Shown: positions 1-6,315 of the stretch, piece after piece
Layout of the letters: every line of letters starts with the position of its first letter
Position numbering within the stretch: position 1 is the first letter of the stretch
Source of the DNA: CAZAKZ01 sp964485695
GTDB lineage: Bacteria > Planctomycetota > JAFGQW01
Direction of reading: 5' to 3'
Length of the DNA: 7,285 nucleotides
NCBI GenBank assembly: GCA_964485695.1
Contig: CAZAKZ010000218.1
Location: 1-7,285 of the forward strand
Made by a program: the position numbers and the translations under genes
The notes under the pieces: model-generated
Told to the model about the DNA's origin: nothing
Database searches by the model: none
The model's input: only the letters and a program-made list of their open reading frames with translations

Positions 1-95
1 GATGAATCCGGCAGGGTCGAACCAGGGCAATAAAGACCGATTGGGGTCGCGATAGCTTATCCATTGGCTGCCAGGACATGAAATGAGAACTCAAG

Positions 96-1484
96 ATGCC
101 CAGCGCAACATCCAAGACGGATACCCCACCATCATCCGTACTCCTGATCGAGGATGATGATGCGCTCAGAATGACTCTTGCGGAGTTGCTGGAAAGGAGG
201 GGCTACCTTCCAGTGCTTGCCAGCACGGGAAAGGAGGGGCTCGAGAAACTGGATGCAAGGACGGCTTCCGTGCTTCTTGATCTCAGGCTTCCGGATGCGG
301 ATGGCATGGACATTCTGAATCAGATCAAGGCAGAGGACCCCAGGGTTCCTGTCATCGTGGTGACCGGGTATGGAAGCGAACGCCGAGCCGTTGAAGCACT
401 CAAGCACGGAGCTTTCAACTATATTCCCAAACCCATTGAAGCCGAGGAGCTTCTCGGTGTTCTTCGCGAAGCTGTAGAGAAGCGTCAATTGAGCTGGGAA
501 AATCAGGATCTCAGGGCTCGCCTGGATGAGAAATTCGGAATGGGCGGCCTGATCGGAAACTCCCCGGCCATGCGAAGGGTCTTTGAAAAGGTCCATCAAG
601 TATCAAGCGTACGATCCACGGTGTTGATTACCGGAGAAACCGGGACCGGGAAGGAGCTGGTCGCGAGAGCGATTCACCAGATGAGTCCAAGAAAAGACCG
701 CCTCTTCGTGGCGGTCAATTGCGCAGCCCTGCCGGAACAACTTGTGGAGGATGAGTTGTTCGGCCACGTCAAGGGCGCCTACACGGGCGCTGAAAGTGAC
801 AGGGATGGGCGCTTCAAGCAGGCGCATCGTGGCACGCTATTCATCGATGAGATCGTTGAGCTGGCACCTCGCACGCAGGCCAAACTGCTTCGGGTCCTGG
901 AATCTATGGAATTCAGCCCAGTGGGAACCACGGCACTCGAAAAGGTGGATGTCCGTGTTCTGGCTGCCACGAACCGTGAACTCCAGGTAGAGGTGGAGGA
1001 AGGAAGGTTCCGGGAGGATCTGTACTACCGGGTCAATGTTGTCCGCATCGATTTACCTCCTTTGCGCGATCGTCCCGGGGATATATCCATCCTAGTGCGG
1101 GCATTCATCGATGAGATCAGTGCAACGAACGAACGCAATGTTCGTGGTATGTCTCCAGAAGCTCTGCGGCAACTCGAGAGATATTCCTGGCCAGGAAACG
1201 TCCGAGAGCTCAGGAACATCCTTGAACAGATCATCGTGCTATCGGATCAAGAGGAAATCGCAATTGAAGATCTGCCGTCAAGGATATGCCGTGACGTTTC
1301 GGTTCAGGAGGACGAAATCGCCATCCGGCCCGGAACCTCGCTGAAAGAAGCCGAGAAATCCCTGATCCTGCGCACGATGGAGGAATTCAGCGGGAATCGA
1401 GTGAGAGTATCCGAGGTTCTGGGAATCAGCTTGCGAACCCTGCAGCGCAAACTCAAGGAATATGGCCTGACGCGGTCAGATTGA
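96..1484 (+). CDS. Sigma-54-dependent response regulator, NtrC family
   Basis: This 462-residue protein is a phosphorylation-controlled activator that uses ATP hydrolysis to open sigma-54 RNA polymerase promoters. The receiver domain (about 14-130) has the acidic pocket E19-D20-D21, phospho-acceptor D62, T90 and K112. The AAA+ domain (about 150-390) has Walker A GETGTGKE at 180-187, the sigma-54 contact loop GAYTGA at 227-232, Walker B with D251-E252, sensor I ATN at 291-293, arginine-finger candidates R306 and R312, and WPGNVREL at 365-372. A Fis-type helix-turn-helix occupies about 415-458 (LGISLRTLQRKLKEYG). Length and domain order are normal for the family. ATG 96 is the first start after an in-frame TGA at 84-86; its ribosome site is weak. 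Two oddities: the loop reads GAYTGA rather than GAFTGA, and the residue after DEI is V instead of the usual G. The partner kinase is not in the window and the target promoters are unknown. Family assignment is near certain; control of the downstream glycan genes is inference from proximity. Confidence 0.96.
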   Translation: MPSATSKTDTPPSSVLLIEDDDALRMTLAELLERRGYLPVLASTGKEGLEKLDARTASVLLDLRLPDADGMDILNQIKAEDPRVPVIVVTGYGSERRAVEALKHGAFNYIPKPIEAEELLGVLREAVEKRQLSWENQDLRARLDEKFGMGGLIGNSPAMRRVFEKVHQVSSVRSTVLITGETGTGKELVARAIHQMSPRKDRLFVAVNCAALPEQLVEDELFGHVKGAYTGAESDRDGRFKQAHRGTLFIDEIVELAPRTQAKLLRVLESMEFSPVGTTALEKVDVRVLAATNRELQVEVEEGRFREDLYYRVNVVRIDLPPLRDRPGDISILVRAFIDEISATNERNVRGMSPEALRQLERYSWPGNVRELRNILEQIIVLSDQEEIAIEDLPSRICRDVSVQEDEIAIRPGTSLKEAEKSLILRTMEEFSGNRVRVSEVLGISLRTLQRKLKEYGLTRSD

Positions 1485-1500
1485 TTCTTATGTTCCTTAA
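1467..1500 (+). terminator. Weak terminator-like hairpin at the regulator's stop codon
   Basis: A perfect 5-bp stem, CTGAC (1467-1471) and GTCAG (1475-1479), closes a GCG loop and is followed by a T-rich but interrupted stretch (ATTGATTCTTATGTT). The stem lies inside the last codons of the regulator. It is short and the T tract is broken, so it could be chance. The roughly 300-base gap that follows does fit the end of a transcription unit here. Confidence 0.22.
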
Positions 1501-1505
1501 CAGCC

Positions 1506-1514
1506 TGTGGATAA
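1506..1514 (-). promoter_or_regulatory. Perfect DnaA-box 9-mer, single copy
   Basis: The + strand reads TGTGGATAA, the exact reverse complement of the consensus DnaA box TTATCCACA. I see no cluster of boxes, AT-rich unwinding element or origin-linked gene nearby, so this is not an origin. It could be a DnaA regulatory or titration site, or chance. The 9-mer match is certain; the function is not. Confidence 0.2.
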
Positions 1515-1779
1515 ACTCTCACCTACCCGAATCGGTCTTTTTCGCCATGTACGTGCATCCAGATTCAGCTGGAATCGCATAATCGAAGCACACTACGGGA
1601 GCACGAACCTGAATGAACATCAGGCCTCCTGGACCCGGACCTCTTGCCGGAACAGAAACAAAATTCAGGTTTGATGCCATGACCTTGCAACGATGGAAGT
1701 TCAGCAGGGGTTATACCTGTTGAAACGGGGCTGCTATTACATTGCGTCTGTTCGCAAAAGATGAAGTTCGCCGTGAGCG

Positions 1780-1784
1780 GGTGA
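1780..1784 (+). promoter_or_regulatory. Ribosome binding site choosing ATG 1794
   Basis: GGTGA at 1780-1784 lies 9 bases before ATG 1794, a normal spacing. The alternative in-frame GTG at 1785 lacks a properly spaced site and would add only three residues. The protein beginning at 1794 (MRIAIDVSS) has the usual GT4 first beta strand right at its N-terminus. Confidence 0.5.
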
Positions 1785-1793
1785 GTGAAATCC

Positions 1794-2876
1794 ATGCGGA
1801 TTGCCATTGATGTATCTTCGGCTGTGAAAGCAACGCGTACTGGAGTGGGAAGGTACATCACTCAACTGGTCCAGGCTCTGTCTCAAATGGATACAGGCTG
1901 TCAATTCGATCTTCTGTACCGACCTTCGCGTTGGAAGCGGAGAAGGCATTTCATCAGGATTCCCAGCCCTTCCTTCCGGACCCGGTGCCTCCTGGAGCGG
2001 TTTCATTTCGGTTATCCCGGTCGGATTTCTGCATTTCATGGTCTCGATGCCCGCCTTCCTCGATTCAGGAAAGTCCCCCTGGTGGCGTCCGTTCACGACA
2101 CATTCAACGCGGATAGCGTATCTTTCGCGAACTCCGATTTCCGGGCCAAGAAGACCCGGAGGTACCTCGACCTTGCCAGGCGGGCGGATGTGGTGATTAC
2201 CTGCAGTGAGTATACGAAAGGCCGTTTCCTGAACCACACGGGAGCGGATCCGTCCAAGGTGGCAGTCATTCCTCACGGCGTGGACAGCAAGTTTGGCGCG
2301 ATTTCCCCCCAGGATGTCGATCGGGTTCTTGAAAGGTATGGACTTCAAGAGCCGTACATCCTTTACGTTGGTCAACTGAGCCGAAGAAAGAACCTGGTCC
2401 GACTCCTGGAATCCTATGCTCCCCTGAAGGAGGATGCCCTCCTGGTTCTGGCGGGACCTCGGAGTCACGGTTATGATGAAATAGAGGTCGCTCACGCACG
2501 TCTGGGCTGTGCTTCCCGTATTCGTTTCCTCGGGCCCGTAGTCGAGGAGGATCTTCCCGGACTCTATGCGGGGGCGAAGATCCACCTGCTCTTGAGCCTG
2601 GACGAGGGCTTCGGCCTGCCGGTGCTCGAGGCCTTCATGGCGGGGACTCCGGTCCTGGCGTCATCGAAAGGGGCAATACCCGAGGTGGCGGGTGATGCGG
2701 CTCTTCTCGTGGATCCCACGGATGAGGATGCCATGCGGGATGGATTGCGAAAGCTACTGGACGATTCGATACTCCGAGAGAGTCTCCGTCGAATGGGGAA
2801 GGAACGTGCAAAGAGATTTTCCTGGACACAGACAGCGATGAAAACACTCGCGTTGTACAGGGAGGTCGCGGTTTGA
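1794..2876 (+). CDS. GT4-family glycosyltransferase (first of three)
   Basis: This 360-residue cytoplasmic or membrane-associated GT-B-fold enzyme is predicted to move a sugar from a nucleotide sugar to a glycan acceptor with retention of configuration. The N-terminal Rossmann half starts MRIAIDVSS, with the glycine-containing GVGRY loop at 17-21 and an HD pair at 101-102. The C-terminal donor half has YVGQLSRRKN at 191-200, followed by the EX7E motif EGFGLPVLE with E271 and E279. Next come the AGTPVLAS and IPEVAGDAALLVDP segments typical of the mannosyltransferase-like GT4 group. Length is normal and there is no signal peptide or membrane segment. The gene overlaps the next glycosyltransferase by four bases, so the two are probably cotranscribed and translationally coupled. 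Donor sugar and linkage cannot be read from the sequence. An in-frame GTG at 1785 is the alternative start. Confidence 0.93.
   Translation: MRIAIDVSSAVKATRTGVGRYITQLVQALSQMDTGCQFDLLYRPSRWKRRRHFIRIPSPSFRTRCLLERFHFGYPGRISAFHGLDARLPRFRKVPLVASVHDTFNADSVSFANSDFRAKKTRRYLDLARRADVVITCSEYTKGRFLNHTGADPSKVAVIPHGVDSKFGAISPQDVDRVLERYGLQEPYILYVGQLSRRKNLVRLLESYAPLKEDALLVLAGPRSHGYDEIEVAHARLGCASRIRFLGPVVEEDLPGLYAGAKIHLLLSLDEGFGLPVLEAFMAGTPVLASSKGAIPEVAGDAALLVDPTDEDAMRDGLRKLLDDSILRESLRRMGKERAKRFSWTQTAMKTLALYREVAV
2861..2865 (+). promoter_or_regulatory. Strong ribosome binding site for a TTG start
   Basis: GGAGG sits 7 bases before TTG 2873, inside the end of the preceding gene. This near-ideal site is the reason for taking TTG as the start of the second glycosyltransferase, with a TTGA stop/start overlap. 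Confidence 0.75.
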
Positions 2877-4003
2877 ATAGACATTCTCCCCTATCCCTTC
2901 TGTTTCTCAATCCCACGGGTGTGCAGGTGTGGGGCGGAGTGGAGGGGTGGATGTATACAGTGGCACTCGGCCTTCGAAACCGGGGATATGCTGTACAAGC
3001 AGCGGGTCGCCCGAACGGTCGATTCATTGAAACGATGGCCGATGCAGGTGTTGATACGCTTGATATCGGAGGTCGGAATGACCTCTCTCCTCGCGATATC
3101 TGGCGCATCAGGAGGTTCATTCGCAGGCATGGGGTGGACGTTGTGGTGACCAAGCTGAATCGGGGAATCCGACTCGCAGGCATCTCAGCTTTCCTGTCTG
3201 GCGGCCGGCGGGCCGTCATGGCGCATATGGGGCTCATGGAGGCCAAACCCGGCTTGATGTCCACTCTCACGTATCGCTTTTTGATGACCGGGGTCAATGT
3301 CCCCTGCCAGGCCATTGCTGACCGATTGATGCTGGATCGAGGATTTGCCCCTGATCGCGTTCACGTGGTTCCCTATGGGATCGATACACTCCGGTTTCAC
3401 CCGGATGATTCCGAACGTGAAGCGGTTAGAGAGGAGTTCGGAATCGGTGAACAGCCGCTCATTGGAATCGTGGCTCGTCTTGATGACCAGAAAGAGCACA
3501 CCGATTTTCTGGATGTTCTTGATCGTCTCGACGGAGTGCATGCCCTCATCGTCGGAACCGGAGCCCTGGAAAAGTCACTCAAGGACAAAGTCGAGAGGCT
3601 CGGACTCGAAGATCGTGCGCATTTTCTCGGGCACCGCGACGATGTTCACCGGCTCCTTCACGGCATGGATGTTCTGGTTCTTTCCAGCCGCGATGAGGGC
3701 CTTCCTTTCGTGGTGCTGGAAGCGATGGCCGTGGGGCTTCCCATTGTCGCGACTCGAGTGGGCGGCCTGGGTGAGGTGGTCAGGGAAGGCACTACAGGAT
3801 TTCTGGTCCAGGCCGGAGATCCGGAAGCTCTCGCCGCATCCATCCACAAGGTTCTGTTTTCTCCGGACTGTGGAGGTCGACTCGGCCGGGAAGGGCGTGC
3901 CCTGGTCCTTTCGAAATTCCACCTGGAGGGCATGGTGGACGGTGTGGAAAGCGTCCTTCAATCGCTGGTTCAACGCAGGCGAGGGGTCAACGGGAATCCC
4001 TGA
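2873..4003 (+). CDS. GT4-family glycosyltransferase (second of three)
   Basis: This is a 376-residue GT-B-fold glycosyltransferase. Visible elements: the N-terminal strand LSLLFLNP and a GGVEGWM loop (21-27) as in other GT4 acceptor domains; H118 in the AHMG segment; VHVVPYGID at 163-171, the linker into the donor domain; ARLDDQKEH at 201-209 with the phosphate-binding R202 and K207; and the EX7E motif EGLPFVVLE with E275 and E283. These are followed by AMAVGLPIVAT and the GTTGFLV segment. It starts at TTG, with a strong GGAGG 7 bases upstream and a 4-base overlap with the preceding gene, so coupled expression is likely. It is clearly different from its neighbour in sequence, which suggests a different linkage rather than a recent duplication. 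The donor is unknown. About 225 bases separate it from the next gene, so it may end a two-gene unit. Confidence 0.93.
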   Translation: MNRHSPLSLLFLNPTGVQVWGGVEGWMYTVALGLRNRGYAVQAAGRPNGRFIETMADAGVDTLDIGGRNDLSPRDIWRIRRFIRRHGVDVVVTKLNRGIRLAGISAFLSGGRRAVMAHMGLMEAKPGLMSTLTYRFLMTGVNVPCQAIADRLMLDRGFAPDRVHVVPYGIDTLRFHPDDSEREAVREEFGIGEQPLIGIVARLDDQKEHTDFLDVLDRLDGVHALIVGTGALEKSLKDKVERLGLEDRAHFLGHRDDVHRLLHGMDVLVLSSRDEGLPFVVLEAMAVGLPIVATRVGGLGEVVREGTTGFLVQAGDPEALAASIHKVLFSPDCGGRLGREGRALVLSKFHLEGMVDGVESVLQSLVQRRRGVNGNP

Positions 4004-4036
4004 AATCTCACGTCGATGAGTTCGAGTGCAGCCCCT

Positions 4037-4056
4037 CTGGACGGACCTGGACGGTC
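4037..4056 (+). repeat. Tandem 10-bp direct repeat
   Basis: CTGGACGGAC (4037-4046) is followed directly by CTGGACGGTC (4047-4056), nine of ten bases identical. One helical turn of spacing would suit a protein binding side by side on one DNA face, but two copies can also arise by chance or slippage. Confidence 0.5.
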
Positions 4057-4121
4057 AAAAGCCTGTGTGTGAACCTCAATCCTGGTCTCTCGGATCGGTT
4101 GAACCACAGGCCTCCAGGACT

Positions 4122-4155
4122 CATTTCCCGGGCCCCGAATGGGATTTTATCTTTT
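4122..4155 (+). terminator. Possible intrinsic terminator after the second glycosyltransferase
   Basis: CATT (4122-4125) pairs with AATG (4138-4141), and the GC-rich centre CGG (4129-4131) pairs with CCG (4135-4137) around a GCC loop. A three-base bulge lies on the left arm. The hairpin is followed within a few bases by TTTTATCTTTT (4145-4155). It lies about 120 bases beyond the stop codon, which fits the end of the first glycosyltransferase unit. The bulge lowers certainty. Confidence 0.33.
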
Positions 4156-4208
4156 CTGCCAGCTCGCATACCCTCCGGTCGTCACAAGGATCGAGCCCTA
4201 TCTTGACG

Positions 4209-4227
4209 TTCCGGATTGATCCTGGAA
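4209..4227 (+). promoter_or_regulatory. Dyad abutting the PAP2-type gene start
   Basis: TTCC GGAT (4209-4216), TG, then ATCC T GGAA (4219-4227) forms a nearly perfect two-fold symmetric element, broken only by one extra T at 4223. It ends one base before ATG 4229. As DNA it could be an operator; as RNA it would fold into an 8-bp hairpin directly upstream of the start codon. The symmetry is visible in the sequence; either role is inference. Confidence 0.4.
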
Positions 4228-4228
4228 A

Positions 4229-5140
4229 ATGCGGCGCATGGAAATGAGAAGAGCCAAGGCGATCCTCCCCATGGACTGGGTCGCCCTGGGATACCTGGGC
4301 GTGGTCGTTGTCCTGGTCCTGGGTTTCCGTTCCCGGATATCCGGCTGGCCCCTCCTGGCCGCCGCGCATCTGGCACTTGGTCTTCTTATCCTTCTTTTGA
4401 TTCAATTGCATCGACGCCACCAGTGGGGCTGGATGGAGTGCCCCAGACTCTGGTATCCGATGCTGCTGATTCCTGCAATCTTCAAACTCAACGGCATCCT
4501 CGTGCCTCAGGTCAATCCCCGTGACCTGGACATGGAATTACTCTCATGGGATCGTGCCATCTTCGGGGACCATCCGGCCGCTTATCTCACCTGGCTCGAG
4601 GCGCCCTGGGTGACGGATGTCCTGCGTCTTTGCTGGATGTCTTATTTCATCTTACCCTTCGTGGTGGCGGTTCCCTTTTACCTGAAACGATTCTGTCAGG
4701 TCCGTGAACGGGGTCCATTTCTGGAACTCGTTCTTGCTCTCTCGACAGGCTGGTACGTCTCCTATCTCGGCTACTTTCTCACTCCGGCCATCGGCCCGGG
4801 CTATTATTCCGGTCAAGTAGGGGCTCCACCCGTTTTCTCCGGTGGTACCACTACGGTCATGCTCGATACCCTGTTTCACCTCGAAGGAACCCGTGTCCGC
4901 GACATCTGCCCGAGCGGCCACGTGATCATCGCCGTCCTGGCAACCTGGTCCGCATTTCGCTATCGTCTCGTATTCCGGTGGCTGCTGGTTCCCGTCGTCC
5001 TCGGCCTGGTCCTGGGCACCGTGTATCTTCGATACCACTACGGCGTGGACGTTCTGGCTGGCCTGGCCATATCGGTGGCCGTCATTCTCGTCATTCCCCG
5101 GATTCATACCCGGATGATGGAGGATGACCATGAACCATGA
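4229..5140 (+). CDS. PAP2-superfamily membrane phosphatase, inositolphosphorylceramide-synthase-like
   Basis: This 303-residue polytopic inner-membrane protein has about six or more hydrophobic segments, roughly at 17-33, 41-60, 73-92, 132-151, 165-186, 231-247, 250-266 and 275-291. The catalytic signature is PSGH at 228-231 (catalytic H231) and YLRYHYGVD at 266-274 with R268, H270 and D274. The TPAIGPGYY segment at 185-193 and the upstream DLDMELLSWDRAIFG stretch (99-113) resemble the PAP2_3/AUR1-type branch rather than short PgpB-like phosphatases. Such enzymes hydrolyse lipid phosphates or exchange a phospho-headgroup between lipids. In this setting, recycling polyprenyl diphosphate or making a phosphoglycolipid are both possible. 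The ribosome site is weak; ATG 4238 and ATG 4244 are alternative starts. The third glycosyltransferase begins inside its last codons. Superfamily is confident; substrate is not. Confidence 0.88.
   Translation: MRRMEMRRAKAILPMDWVALGYLGVVVVLVLGFRSRISGWPLLAAAHLALGLLILLLIQLHRRHQWGWMECPRLWYPMLLIPAIFKLNGILVPQVNPRDLDMELLSWDRAIFGDHPAAYLTWLEAPWVTDVLRLCWMSYFILPFVVAVPFYLKRFCQVRERGPFLELVLALSTGWYVSYLGYFLTPAIGPGYYSGQVGAPPVFSGGTTTVMLDTLFHLEGTRVRDICPSGHVIIAVLATWSAFRYRLVFRWLLVPVVLGLVLGTVYLRYHYGVDVLAGLAISVAVILVIPRIHTRMMEDDHEP
5119..5123 (+). promoter_or_regulatory. Ribosome binding site choosing ATG 5130
   Basis: GGAGG ends at 5123, directly against ATG 5124 but six bases before ATG 5130. The spacing favours ATG 5130 as the start of the third glycosyltransferase, giving an 11-base overlap with the preceding gene. 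Confidence 0.65.
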
Positions 5141-6311
5141 TGCCTGTCGTGTTCTCAGGGTCATCACTCGTTTGAACATCGGCGGCCCGGCAAACGAGAT
5201 CCGGCCCCTGTGCCGCCTCGCTTCTGACCACGGCTTTCAAACGGTCCTGGCCGCAGGAAATGCAGATACGAACGAAGGGGATCTGTTCGACTCGATGGAG
5301 GTCCCCGGTGGTGGCAAGGTGCGCATCCGGGGCCTGGGTCGCAGTCCCGGTGTGTGGACCGAAATGAAGGCAATCGCCTCGCTCCGGGGCCTGATCCGTG
5401 ATTTCCGGCCCCATGTGGTCCACACCCACACCTCCAAGGCCGGCGCCCTCGGACGCCTCGTGGCGCGTGTCCTCAGGGTTCCCGTCATCTGTCACACCTT
5501 TCACGGCCATGTCCTGGAGGGCTACTTCAGCCCTCTGGTCTCGGCCACCCTGGTGAGGACAGAATCGCTCCTGGCGCGGTTGACCGATGTCGTGTTCGTG
5601 CTTGGACCCAGGAACCGGGCGGACCTGATTCGCCTGGGCATCGGTCGACGGGTGGAGATGATCCCCCCTGGATTTGATTTGAAGCGACTACGGGCCCTGG
5701 GCCAGGAGAGGGCTCCGGACTGCAGGAAGCATCTGGGCGTCCCGGACGGGAGTCCGGTCTTGCTGGCACTCGGCAGGCTCGCATCCGTCAAGGGGATCGA
5801 CGTTCTCCTCGAGGCTCTCGAACGCCTGAAATGTCAGGATGTTCGCCCCCATCTGCTCGTTGTCGGGGACGGTCCCCGGAGGTCCTCCCTCGAGGCCTTG
5901 GCCGACGATCTCGGTCTTCAGACCCGGGTGCGATTCCTGGGATGGAAAGCGGACATTCGTGAAGTACTCGGAGCAGCGGACCTGCTGGTATTGCCCTCCA
6001 GAAACGAGGGGTATCCCCACGCCGTGATCGAGGCCATGGCGGCGGGAATCCCCGTGATCGCATCTGCTGTGGGCGAAGTGCCCGAACTGGTGGAAGATGG
6101 AGCCACCGGCTTCCTGGTCCCACCGGACGATCCGGATGCCCTGGCCTCCCGGATCCGATCTGTGGTCTCGGATCCGGATATCCTCAACGCCCTGGGTAAG
6201 GCGGCCACGGGGATCCTCAGTCGCTGTCACCGGGAAGAAGATATGGTTGCCAGGACGTGCGCTATGTATCGCGGCCTGCTGGCGGAAAAAGAGCGGGAAA
6301 TGGAGGCCTAG
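5130..6311 (+). CDS. GT4-family glycosyltransferase (third of three)
   Basis: This 393-residue GT-B-fold glycosyltransferase has a glycine-rich N-terminal loop, RLNIGGPANEI (14-24). The segment HVVHTHTSKAGALGRL (95-110) followed by CHTFHGHVLEGYFS (121-134) is typical of a GT4 subgroup common in polysaccharide loci. The donor domain has IPPGFD at 178-183, GRLASVKG at 215-222 with R216 and K221, LLVVGDGPR at 242-250, and the EX7E motif EGYPHAVIE with E293 and E301, followed by AMAAGIPVIAS and DGATGFLVPP. It overlaps the PAP2-type gene by 11 bases and is separated from the WecA-like gene by four bases, so all three are probably one transcript. Donor and linkage are unknown. ATG 5124 is a possible but badly spaced start. 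Confidence 0.94.
   Translation: MNHDACRVLRVITRLNIGGPANEIRPLCRLASDHGFQTVLAAGNADTNEGDLFDSMEVPGGGKVRIRGLGRSPGVWTEMKAIASLRGLIRDFRPHVVHTHTSKAGALGRLVARVLRVPVICHTFHGHVLEGYFSPLVSATLVRTESLLARLTDVVFVLGPRNRADLIRLGIGRRVEMIPPGFDLKRLRALGQERAPDCRKHLGVPDGSPVLLALGRLASVKGIDVLLEALERLKCQDVRPHLLVVGDGPRRSSLEALADDLGLQTRVRFLGWKADIREVLGAADLLVLPSRNEGYPHAVIEAMAAGIPVIASAVGEVPELVEDGATGFLVPPDDPDALASRIRSVVSDPDILNALGKAATGILSRCHREEDMVARTCAMYRGLLAEKEREMEA
6302..6306 (+). promoter_or_regulatory. Ribosome binding site for the TTG start of the WecA-like gene
   Basis: GGAGG at 6302-6306, in the last codons of the preceding gene, lies nine bases before TTG 6316. No ATG or GTG at a sensible position competes, and the in-frame ATG at 6097 lies deep inside the upstream gene. 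Confidence 0.6.
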
Positions 6312-6315
6312 TACG

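Larger units (their letters stand above)
1485..1793. other. Intergenic region between regulator and glycan genes
   Basis: There is no supported gene in these roughly 300 bases. An antisense open frame crosses it but has no recognisable motif and runs into the next gene. By eye it is more AT-rich than the flanking genes. It holds a small inverted repeat, CCTGA (1608-1612) and TCAGG (1620-1624) with a 7-base loop, a perfect DnaA-box 9-mer at 1506-1514, and an isolated -10-like CATAAT at 1578-1583 without a -35 partner. Two TTGC elements (1685-1688 and 1742-1745) have only TGC, not TGGC, at the -24 position, so they are poor sigma-54 promoters. The promoter of the downstream glycosyltransferases presumably lies here, but I cannot place it. 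Confidence 0.6.
4004..4228. other. Intergenic region dividing the glycan genes into two units
   Basis: These 225 bases contain no gene I can support. A 73-codon open frame from GTG 4026 has no family resemblance and overlaps the start of the next gene. The region holds a tandem 10-bp repeat, a terminator-like hairpin with a T-rich tail, a longer inverted repeat (AGGATC 4187-4192 with GATCCT 4218-4223), and a dyad immediately before the next start codon. A TTGACG at 4203-4208 resembles a -35 box, but no -10 box lies at the right distance. Confidence 0.55.

Noticed and set aside
1..33. Possible C-terminal tail of an upstream gene (frame 1, ending TAA 31-33)
   Set aside because: Ten codons (DESGRVEPGQ) are too few to identify, and another frame is also open to 55. 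A histidine kinase tail is plausible by context but unsupported.
96..1484. PrsR-type exosortase/EPS regulator identity
   Set aside because: The receiver has a full set of phosphorylation residues and looks like an ordinary NtrC-family member. No exosortase, PEP-CTERM protein or PrsK-like kinase is visible.
1670..1745. Sigma-54 promoters around TTGC at 1685 and 1742
   Set aside because: At the right distance both have TGC in place of the near-invariant GGC of the -24 element, so I do not annotate them.
1737..2585. A 282-codon open frame on the minus strand
   Set aside because: It is antisense to the first glycosyltransferase, with no recognisable motif and no coherent neighbour on that strand.
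2635..3315. A 226-codon minus-strand open frame over the junction of the first two glycosyltransferases
   Set aside because: Low-complexity P/R/S-rich translation opposite two well-supported genes.
4026..4247. A 73-codon + strand open frame in the gap before the PAP2-type gene
   Set aside because: It has no family resemblance and no convincing ribosome site, and it overlaps the start of the next gene out of frame.
6097..6315. N-terminal extension of the WecA-like protein to ATG 6097
   Set aside because: The extension lies wholly inside the third glycosyltransferase in another frame, has no membrane or family character, and a well-spaced ribosome site supports TTG 6316.
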